A stretch of 39,365 bases of DNA, taken from assembly GCF_000003605.2 (NCBI RefSeq), contig NW_003156171.1, positions 1 through 39,365 of the forward strand, written 5' to 3'. Positions 32,321-39,365 of the stretch are shown piece by piece. Under the pieces are notes generated by a model. The model was not told where the DNA came from and did not search any database. It saw only the letters and a program-made list of their open reading frames with translations. This DNA is from Saccoglossus kowalevskii. Taxonomy: Eukaryota; Hemichordata; Enteropneusta; Harrimaniidae. How positions within the stretch are numbered: the first letter of the stretch is position 1; the number at the start of each line of letters is the position of its first letter. The translations under genes were made by a program, and so were the position numbers.

Positions 32321-32732
32321 TGTTCGCGTTTGATGCGTTTGTCTATTACTCGTAACACGTAATGAAACAATCGAAATACATAGGAATTAAAAGTTAAGTC
32401 AATTGAATTCTGGATATTCAGAATTTTGAATTATAGTATGCGTTGACTGTTTGACCGTAACGCTCGTCGGTCACAAGAGCGTTCATCGACGACAGTTTTG
32501 AGAAATGCAAATTTTGGAACTGCAGAAACTCCAGCCGATTCGTTTGATCTGTAGATGTTCACATGCTCATAGGTCCCTCCGGTGTTCACCAATGACACGT
32601 GTGAGAAAATGAAACAGATTTGGGGATTCATATGACACGTGTTTATCGCAGGTGAGTTGCTCTGTCGAAAAGTTGATGTTGTGATGAAAACATACATATA
32701 TAAGTTGAAAACTAATACACGTGCCATAATAC

Positions 32733-32805
32733 CGAGCGTGCCAGGATTCGAACCTGGCATCTTCTGATCCGTAGTCAGACGCGGTATCCGTTGCGCCACA
32801 CGCCC
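32733..32805 (-). tRNA. tRNA-Arg(ACG), locus 70
   Basis: 73 nt; base 22 C and one variable-loop change (+ cctggcatct). Stems outside the D arm are consensus. Confidence 0.88.
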
Positions 32806-33217
32806 TGTTCATGTTCGATGCGTTTGACTAATACTCGTGACACGTATTGAAACAATCGAAGTACGTAGGACTTAAAAGTTAAGTCAATTAAATTCTGGAT
32901 ATTCAGAATTTTGAATTATAGTATGCGTTGAGTGTTTGGCCGTAACGCTCGTCGGTCACAATTGCGTTCATCGATGACAGTATTGAGACATGAACATTTT
33001 GGAACGGCAGAAACTCCAGCCAATTCATTTTACCTGCAGATGTTCACATGCTCATCGGTCCCACTGGTGTTCATCAATGACACAGGTGAGAAAAGGAAAC
33101 AGATTTTGGGATTATCATGACATATGTTTATCGCAGGTGAGTTGCTCTGTCGTAAAGTTGATGTTGTGATGAAAACATACATATATAACTTGAAAACTAA
33201 TACATGTGCCATAATAT

Positions 33218-33290
33218 CAAGCGTGCCAGGATTTGAACCTGGAATCTTCTGATCCGTAGTCAGACGCTTTATCCGTTGCGCCAAACGCCC
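33218..33290 (-). tRNA. tRNA-Arg(ACG)-like, locus 71
   Basis: 73 nt; T loop TTCAAAT, G1-T72 wobble, T7-C66 mismatch and a D-stem G12-A23 mismatch (+ cgcttta). Confidence 0.65.
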
Positions 33291-33702
33291 TGTTCGCCTT
33301 TGATACGTTTGCCTAACAGTCGTGATACGTATTGAAACAATAAAAATACATTTGATTTAAAAGTTAAGTCAATTGAATTCTGGATATTCAGAATTTTGAA
33401 GTATAGTTTGCGTTGACTGTTTGGCCGTAACGCTCGTCGGTCACAATTGCGTTCATCGATGACAGTATTGAGACATGAACATTTTGGAACCGCAGAAACT
33501 CCAGCCAATTCATTTTACCTGCAGATGTTCACATGCTCATTGGTCCCACCGGTGTTCATCAATGACACATGTGAGAAAATGAAACAGATTTTGGGATTCA
33601 TATGACATATGTTTATCGCAGGTAAGTTGCTCTGTCGTAAAGTTGATGTTGTGATGAAAACATACATATATAAGTTGAAAACTAATACACGTGCCATAAT
33701 AC

Positions 33703-33775
33703 CGAGCGTGCCAGGATTCGAACCTGGAATCTTCTGATCCGTAGTCAGACGCGTTATCCGTTGCGCCACACGCCC
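33703..33775 (-). tRNA. tRNA-Arg(ACG), locus 72, consensus
   Basis: 73 nt, identical to locus 17; the last consensus copy in the window. Confidence 0.95.
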
Positions 33776-34176
33776 TGTTCTCCTTTGATGCGTTTGCCTA
33801 ACACTTGTGACACGTATTGAAACAATCGAAATACATATGACTTAAAAGTTAAGTCAATTGAATTCTGGATATTCAGAATTTTGAAGTATAGTTTGCGTTG
33901 ACTGTTTGGCCGTAACGGTCGTCGGTCATAATTGCGTTCATCGATGACAATATTGAGACATGAAAATTTTGGAACGGCAGAAACTCCAGCCAATTCATTT
34001 TACCTGCAGATGTTCACATGCTCATTGGTCCCACCGGTGTTCATCAATGACACATGTGAGAAAATGCAACAGATTTTGGGATTCATATGACATATGTTTA
34101 TCGCAAAGTCGTAAAGTTGATGTTGTGATGAAAACAAACATATATAACTTGAAAACGAATACATGTGCCATAATAC

Positions 34177-34249
34177 CGAGGGTGCCAGGATTCGAACCTG
34201 GAATCTTCTGATCCGTAGTCAGACGCGTTATCCGTTGCGCCACACGCCC
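34177..34249 (-). tRNA. tRNA-Arg(ACG), locus 73, acceptor mismatch
   Basis: 73 nt, same as loci 20, 69 and 76. Confidence 0.78.
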
Positions 34250-34661
34250 TGTTCGCGTTTGATGCGTTTGTCTATTACTCGTAACACGTAATGAAACAAT
34301 CGAAATACATAGGAATTAAAAGTTAAGTCAATTGAATTCTGGATATTCAGAATTTTGAATTATAGTATGCGTTGACTGTTTGACCGTAACGCTCGTCGGT
34401 CACAAGAGCGTTCATCGACGACAGTTTTGAGAAATGCAAATTTTGGAACTGCAGAAACTCCAGCCGATTCGTTTGATCTGTAGATGTTCACATGCTCATA
34501 GGTCCCTCCGGTGTTCACCAATGACACGTGTGAGAAAATGAAACAGATTTGGAGATTCATATGACACGTGTTTATCGCAGGTGAGTTGCTCTGTCGAAAA
34601 GTTGATGTTGTGATGAAAACATACATATATAAGTTGAAAACTAATACACGTGCCATAATAC

Positions 34662-34733
34662 GGAGCGTGCCAGGATTCGAACCTGGAATGTTCTATCCGT
34701 AGTCAGACGCGTTATCCGTTGCGCCACACGCCC
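34662..34733 (-). pseudogene. tRNA-Arg(ACG)-like, locus 74, 1-nt deletion
   Basis: 72 nt; one base lost from the 3' anticodon stem (+ aatgttctatccg); discriminator C. Confidence 0.8.
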
Positions 34734-35145
34734 TGTTCATGTTCGATGCGTTTGCCTAATACTCGTGACACGTATTGAAACAATCGAAGTACGTAGGACT
34801 TAAAAGTTAAGTCAATTAAATTCTGGATATTCAGAATTTTGAATTATAGTATGCGTTGAGTGTTTGGCCGTAACGCTCGTCGGTCACAATTGCGTTCATC
34901 GATGACAGTATTGAGACATGAACATTTTGGAACCGCAGAAACTCCAGCCAATTCATTTTACCTGCAGATGTTCACATGCTCATCGGTCCCACTGGTGTTC
35001 ATCAATGACACAGGTGAGAAAAGGAAACAGATTTTGGGATTATCATGACATATGTTTATCGCAGGTGAGTTGCTCTGTCATAAAGTTGATGTTGTGATGA
35101 AAACATACATATATAACTTGAAAACTAATACATGTGCCATAATAT

Positions 35146-35218
35146 CAAGCGTGCCAGGATTTGAACCTGGAATCTTCTGATCCGTAGTCAGACGCGTTAT
35201 CCGTTGCGCCAAACGCCC
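35146..35218 (-). tRNA. tRNA-Arg(ACG), locus 75
   Basis: 73 nt; T loop TTCAAAT, G1-T72 wobble and T7-C66 mismatch. Anticodon stem is fully paired. Confidence 0.75.
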
Positions 35219-35619
35219 TGTTCGCCTTTGATACGTTTGCCTAACAGTCGTGATACGTATTGAAACAATAAAAATACATTTGATTTAAAAGTTAAGTCAA
35301 TTGAATTCTGGATATTCAGAATTTTGAAGTATAGTTTGCGTTGACTGTTTGGCCGTAACGCTCGTCGGTCACAATTGCGTTCATCGATGACAGTATTGAG
35401 ACATGAACATTTTGGAACCGCAGAAACTCCAGCCAATTCATTTTACCTGCAGATGTTCACATGCTCATTGGTCCCACCGGTGTTCATCAATGACACATGT
35501 GAGAAAATGAAACAGATTTTGGGATTCATACGACATATGTTTATCGCAAAGTCGTAAAGTTGATGTTGTGATGAAAACAAACATATATAACTTGAAAACG
35601 AATACATGTGCCATAATAC

Positions 35620-35692
35620 CGAGGGTGCCAGGATTCGAACCTGGAATCTTCTGATCCGTAGTCAGACGCGTTATCCGTTGCGCCACACGCCC
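35620..35692 (-). tRNA. tRNA-Arg(ACG), locus 76, acceptor mismatch
   Basis: 73 nt, same as loci 20, 69 and 73. Confidence 0.78.
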
Positions 35693-36093
35693 TGTTCGCG
35701 TTTGATGCGTTTGTCTATTACTCGTAACACGTAATGAAACAATCGAAATACATAGGAATTAAAAGTTAAGTCAATTGAATTCTGGATATTCAGAATTTTG
35801 AATTATAGTATGCGTTGACTGTTTGACCGTAACGCTCGTCGGTCACAAGAGCGTTCATCGACGACAGTTTTGAGAAATGCAAATTTTGGAACTGCAGAAA
35901 CTCCAGCCGATTCGTTTGATCTGTAGATGTTCACATGCTCATAGGTCCCTCCGGTGTTCACCAATGACACGTGTGAGAAAATGAAACAGATTTGGGGATT
36001 CATATGACACGTGTTTATCGCAGGTGAGTTGCTCTGTCGAAAAGTTGATGTTGTGATGAAAACAAACATTTATAACTTGAAAACTAATGCATA

Positions 36094-36127
36094 ATATCGA
36101 GCGTACCAGGATATCGAGCGTACCAGG
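36094..36127. repeat. 17-bp tandem duplication at the 3' end of locus 77
   Basis: The text atatcgagcgtaccagg occurs at 36094-36110 and again at 36111-36127. Confidence 0.95.
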
Positions 36128-36180
36128 ATTCGAACCTGGTGATCCGTAGTCAGACGCCTTATCCATTGCGCCACACACCC
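36115..36180 (-). pseudogene. Deleted tRNA-Arg, locus 77
   Basis: 66 nt; 7 bases of variable loop and anticodon stem are missing (+ cctggtgatccg). D-stem G12-G23 as in locus 55. A 17-bp tandem duplication of its 3' end lies at 36094-36127. Confidence 0.88.
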
Positions 36181-36520
36181 TGTTCAAAGTGGATGCGTTT
36201 GCCTATCACTCGTGATACGTATTGAAACAATCAAAATACATAGGAATTAAAAGTTATGTCAATTGAATTCTGGATATGTAGAATTTTGAAGTATAGTATG
36301 CGTTGACTGTTTGGCTGTAACGCAAGTCGGTCACAATAGCGTTCATCGATGACAGTATTGAGAAATGCAAATTTTGGAACCGCAGAAACTCCAGCCGATT
36401 CGTTTGATCTGTAGATGTTCACATGCTCAGAGGTCCCACCGGTGCTCACCAATGGCAGGTGTGAGAATATGAAACAGATTTTGGAATTCATATGACACAT
36501 GTTTATCGCAGGTGAGTTGC

Positions 36521-36561
36521 TGATCCGTAGTCAGACGCGTTATCCGTTGGGCCACACGCCC
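36521..36561 (-). pseudogene. tRNA fragment, locus 78
   Basis: 41 nt: acceptor 5' strand, D arm and anticodon stem-loop. Spacer text gagttgct joins directly to gatccgtag, so the T arm and part of the spacer are deleted; the join shares ct with both parents. Confidence 0.88.
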
Positions 36562-37340
36562 TGTTCGCGTTTGATGCGTTTGTCTATTACTCGTAGCAAG
36601 TAATGAAACAATCAAAATACATAGGAATTAAAAGTTAAGTCATTTGAATTCTGGATATTCAGAATTTTGAATTTTGTATGCGTTGACTGTTTGACCGTAA
36701 CGCTCGTCGGTCACAAGAGCGTCCATCGACGACAGTTTTGAGAAATGACAATTTTGGAACGGCAGAAACTCCAGCCAATTCATTTTACCTGCAGATGTTC
36801 ACATGGTCATCGGTCCCACTTGTGTTCATCAATGACACAGGTGAGAAAATGAAACAGATTTTGGGATTCTCATGACATATGTTTATCGCAGGTGAGTTGC
36901 TCTGTCGTAAAGTTGATGTTGTGATGAAAACATACATATATAACTTGAAAACTAATACATGTGCGATAATATCGAGCGTGCCAGGAATTGGGATTTGAAC
37001 CTGGAATCTTCTGATCCGTAGTCAGACGCGGTATCCGTTGCGCCACACGCCCTGTTCATGTTCGATGCGTTTGCCTAATACTCGTGACACGTATTGAAAC
37101 AATCGAAGTACGTAGGACTTAAAAGTTAAGTCAATTAAATTCTGGATATTCAGAATTTTGAATTATAGTATGAGTTGAGTGTTTGGCCGTAACGCTCGTC
37201 GGTCACAATTGCGTTCATCGATGACAGTATTGAGACATGAACATTTTGGAACCGCAGAAACTCCAGCCAATTCATTTTACCTGCAGATGTTCACATGCTC
37301 ATCGGTCCCACAGGTGTTCATCAATGACACAGGTGAGAAA
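36562..37340. repeat. Long-range shared segment, copy 2
   Basis: Same rare markers and locus 79. Similarity to copy 1 is far higher than to adjacent monomers. Confidence 0.85.
36973..37052 (-). pseudogene. tRNA-Arg-like class B2, locus 79
   Basis: 80 nt, identical to locus 22 in its T-loop insertion, and embedded in the same monomers 27141 bp away. Confidence 0.85.
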
Positions 37341-37464
37341 AGGAAACAGATTTTGGGATTATCATGACATATGTTTATCGCAGGTGAGTTGCTCTGTCGT
37401 AAAGTTGATGTTGTGATGAAAACATACATATATAACTTGAAAACTAATACATGTGCCATAATAT

Positions 37465-37537
37465 CAAGCGTGCCAGGATTTGAACCTGGAATCTTCTGAT
37501 ATGTAGTCAAACGCGTTATCCGTTGCGCCACACGCCC
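37465..37537 (-). tRNA. tRNA-like with anticodon ACA, locus 80
   Basis: 73 nt; loop CTACATA, T loop TTCAAAT, G1-T72 wobble, T28-G42 wobble; identical to locus 82. Confidence 0.6.
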
Positions 37538-37949
37538 TGTTCGCCTTTGATGCGTTTGCCTAACAGTCGTGATACATATTGAAACAATAAAAATACATTT
37601 GATTTAAAAGTTAAGTCAATTGAATTCTGGATATGCAGAATTTTGAAGTATAGTATGCGTTGACTGTTTGGCCGTAACGCTCGTCGGTCACAATAGCGTT
37701 CATCGATGACAGTATTGAGACATGCAAATTTTGGAAAGGCAGAAACTCCAGCCAATTCATTTTACCTGCAGATGTTCACAGGCTCATTGGTCCCACCAGT
37801 GTTCACCAATGACACATGTGAGAAAATGAAACAGATTTTGGGATTCATATGACATATGTTTATCGCAGGTGAGTTGCTCTGTCATAAAGTTGATGTTGTG
37901 ATGAAAACATACATATATAAGTTGAAAACTAATATACGTGCCATAATAC

Positions 37950-38022
37950 CGAGCGTGCCAGGATTCGAACCTGGAATCTTCCAATCCGTAGTCAGACGCG
38001 TTATCCGTTGCGCAACACGCCC
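37950..38022 (-). tRNA. tRNA-Arg(ACG)-like, locus 81
   Basis: 73 nt; + tccaa makes the anticodon stem pair through two G-T wobbles; base 9 is T, altering the A box (TTGC). Confidence 0.7.
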
Positions 38023-38434
38023 TGTTCGCCTTTGATGCGTTTGCCTAACACTTGTGACACGTATTGAAACAATCGAAATACATATGACTTAAAAGTTAAG
38101 TCAATTGAATTCTGGATATTCAGAATTTTGAAGTATAGTTTGCGTTGACTGTTTGGCCGTAACGGTCGTCGGTCATAATTGCGTTCATCGATGACAATAT
38201 TGAGACATGAACATTTTGGAACCGCAGAAACTCCAGCCAATTCATTTTACCTGCAGATGTTCACATGCTCATCGGTCCCACTGGTGTTCATCAATGACAC
38301 CGGTGAGAAAAGGAAACAGATTTTGGGATTCTCATGACATATGTTTATCGCAGGTGAGTTGCTCTGTCGTAAAGTTGATGTTGTGATGAAAACATACATA
38401 TATAACTTGAAAACTAATACATGTGCCATAATAT

Positions 38435-38507
38435 CAAGCGTGCCAGGATTTGAACCTGGAATCTTCTGATATGTAGTCAAACGCGTTATCCGTTGCGCCA
38501 CACGCCC
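38435..38507 (-). tRNA. tRNA-like with anticodon ACA, locus 82
   Basis: 73 nt, same as locus 80, 970 bp away. Confidence 0.6.
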
Positions 38508-38919
38508 TGTTCGCCTTTGATGCGTTTGCCTAACAGTCGTGATACGTATTGAAACAATAAAAATACATTTGATTTAAAAGTTAAGTCAATTGAATTCTGG
38601 ATATGCAGAATTTTGAAGTATAGTATGCGTTGACTGTTTGGCCGTAACGCTCGTCGGTCACAATAGCGTTCATCGATGACAGTATTGAGACATGCACATT
38701 TTGGAAAGGCAGAAACTCCAGCCAATTCATTTTACCTGCAGATGTTCACATGCTCATTGGTCCCACCAGTGTTCATCAATGACACATGTGAGAAAATGAA
38801 ACAGATTTTGGGATTCATATGACATATGTTTATCGCAGGTGAGTTGCTCTGTCGTAAAGTTGATGTTGTGATGAAAACATACATATATAACTTGAAAACT
38901 AATACATGTGCCACAATAT

Positions 38920-38999
38920 CGAGCGTGCCAGGATTTGAGATTTGAAGCTGGAATCTTCTGATCCGTACTCAGACGCGGTATCCGTTGCGCCACACGCCC
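38920..38999 (-). pseudogene. Class B pseudogene, locus 83
   Basis: 80 nt; T-loop duplication, base 32 is G (+ tccgtac), anticodon ACG. It is the last tRNA locus before the MITE. Confidence 0.87.
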
Positions 39000-39114
39000 T
39001 GTTCGCCTTTGATGCGTTTGCCTAACACTCGTGACACGTATTGAAACAATCAAAATACATAGGAATTAAAAGTTAAGTCAATTGAATTCTGAATATGCAG
39101 AATTTTGAAGTATA

Positions 39115-39150
39115 CTGTAAAAGGGGTAATTATTCACTGGGTTTTAATTT
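39115..39150 (+). repeat. Left terminal inverted repeat of the MITE
   Basis: CTGTAAAAGGGGTAATTATT then CACTGGGTTTTAATTT; pairs with 39288-39322 with a few mismatches and one or two gaps. Confidence 0.78.
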
Positions 39151-39287
39151 AGCTTATTTCGCTGACTGGAAAAATGCGCTAAATTAAAACACAGTGAATA
39201 TGTAACATTTAGCATAGAACACATTATCTAAATGACGAAACCGTGAATTTAAAACCCACTGAATATGCCTGAAATGGTAAATCAGTG

Positions 39288-39322
39288 AAATTTAAACCCA
39301 GTGAAAATTAGTCATTTTACAG
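39288..39322 (-). repeat. Right terminal inverted repeat of the MITE
   Basis: Its reverse complement starts CTGTAAAATGACTAATTTTC and continues ACTGGGTTTAAATTT, matching the left end. Confidence 0.78.
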
Positions 39323-39324
39323 TA

Positions 39325-39365
39325 CATAAGAATTAAAAGTTAAGTCAATTGAATTCTGGATATTC
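39325..39365. repeat. Monomer fragment beyond the MITE
   Basis: Spacer text cataagaattaaaagttaag and onward, the part that normally lies about 70 bp before the point where the monomer stopped at 39112. It shows the satellite continues, at least briefly, past the element. Confidence 0.85.

Larger units (their letters stand above)
32165..36100. repeat. Four-monomer then three-monomer higher-order repeat
   Basis: Starts of the marked gagggtg monomer are at loci 69, 73 and 76, spaced 1929 and 1443 bp. The second round lacks the consensus-tRNA monomer (locus 72), so one monomer was gained or lost between rounds. Confidence 0.87.
1..39114 (-). repeat. Tandem satellite array of ~485-bp monomers, each carrying a tRNA-Arg-type gene
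   Basis: tRNA 3' or 5' ends recur every 485 bp (492 bp where the tRNA has a 7-nt T-loop insertion; 474 bp where the spacer has an 11-bp net deletion). All copies face the same way and the array enters the window already in progress. A monomer is a 73-nt tRNA on the minus strand plus about 412 bp of spacer. Several linked spacer haplotypes are visible just 5' of the tRNA: after the tRNA end the + strand continues tgttcgcctttga, tgttcgcgtttga, tgttcaaagtcga, tgttctcctttga or tgttcatgttcga. Every stretch between tRNA loci in this window is this spacer; I see no protein gene, other RNA gene or LTR/LINE structure in it. Confidence 0.97.
39115..39322. mobile_element. 208-bp MITE with TA target duplication
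   Basis: Non-coding element with imperfect terminal inverted repeats starting CTGTAAAA and ending TTTTACAG, bounded by TA at 39113-39114 and 39323-39324. TA duplication and small size suggest a Tc1/mariner-type non-autonomous element. Two internal copies of an AATTAAAAC-CAGTGAATATG-like motif (39182-39202 and 39246-39267) resemble the right terminal repeat. The monomer text does not resume where it stopped, so this is not a simple insertion. Confidence 0.8.

Noticed and set aside
1-39114. CRISPR array
   Set aside because: Regular repeats are present, but the unit is ~485 bp, spacers are themselves homologous, and there are no cas genes; the tRNA is eukaryotic in type.
1-39114. tRNA-derived SINE family
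   Set aside because: The tRNA-plus-tail layout is similar, but copies are head-to-tail with no A-rich tails or target duplications, so satellite amplification fits better. A SINE origin of the first copy cannot be excluded.

Overview
The window is almost entirely one eukaryotic tandem array. A monomer of about 485 bp repeats head to tail from base 1 to about base 39114, always in the same orientation. Each full monomer holds one tRNA-Arg(ACG)-type gene of 73 nt on the minus strand plus a spacer of about 412 bp. I located 83 tRNA or tRNA-derived loci, numbered 1-83 here in + strand order. Of these, 54 are 73 nt long, 16 carry a 7-nt duplication of the T loop (80 nt; one is 79 nt), 2 carry a different 7-nt T-loop insertion, 7 have other indels and 4 are fragments left by deletions. 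Seven loci (17, 19, 44, 51, 54, 58, 72) share one identical consensus sequence with a good cloverleaf, A and B boxes and a downstream T4 stretch.

The organism looks like a metazoan. The tRNA encodes no CCA, it has Pol III internal promoters, and its D, anticodon and T arms closely resemble animal tRNA-Arg(ACG) as I remember it. A 208-bp MITE with TA target duplication at the right end fits an invertebrate genome. A mollusc is a weak guess only. I see no protein-coding gene. The many 60-160 aa open frames are translations of the monomer itself, shifting frame between copies because 485 is not a multiple of 3.

Layout: 1-1540, mixed monomers; 1540-6705, two copies of a ~2.7 kb higher-order repeat containing a 264-bp short monomer; 6700-9420, monomers carrying consensus tRNAs; 9421-10200, a segment repeated 27 kb away; 10255-19140, a mosaic with a ~1 kb block repeated at 17053 and a 485-bp duplication near 13056; 19140-23740, 2-monomer repeats; 23741-26740, a 3-monomer repeat given twice; 27400-32080, a repeated block with weakened anticodon stems; 32165-36100, a 4-monomer then 3-monomer repeat; 36562-39114, the segment shared with 9421 and the final monomers; 39115-39322, the MITE; 39325-39365, the start of another monomer piece.

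If transcribed, the intact copies would all feed one product, tRNA-Arg reading CGU/CGC (with A34 edited to inosine). Many others have mispaired stems, altered anticodons or a broken T arm. The array reads as a tRNA-bearing satellite evolving by unequal exchange and conversion. Three short patches look like uncorrected homopolymer errors in the assembly.
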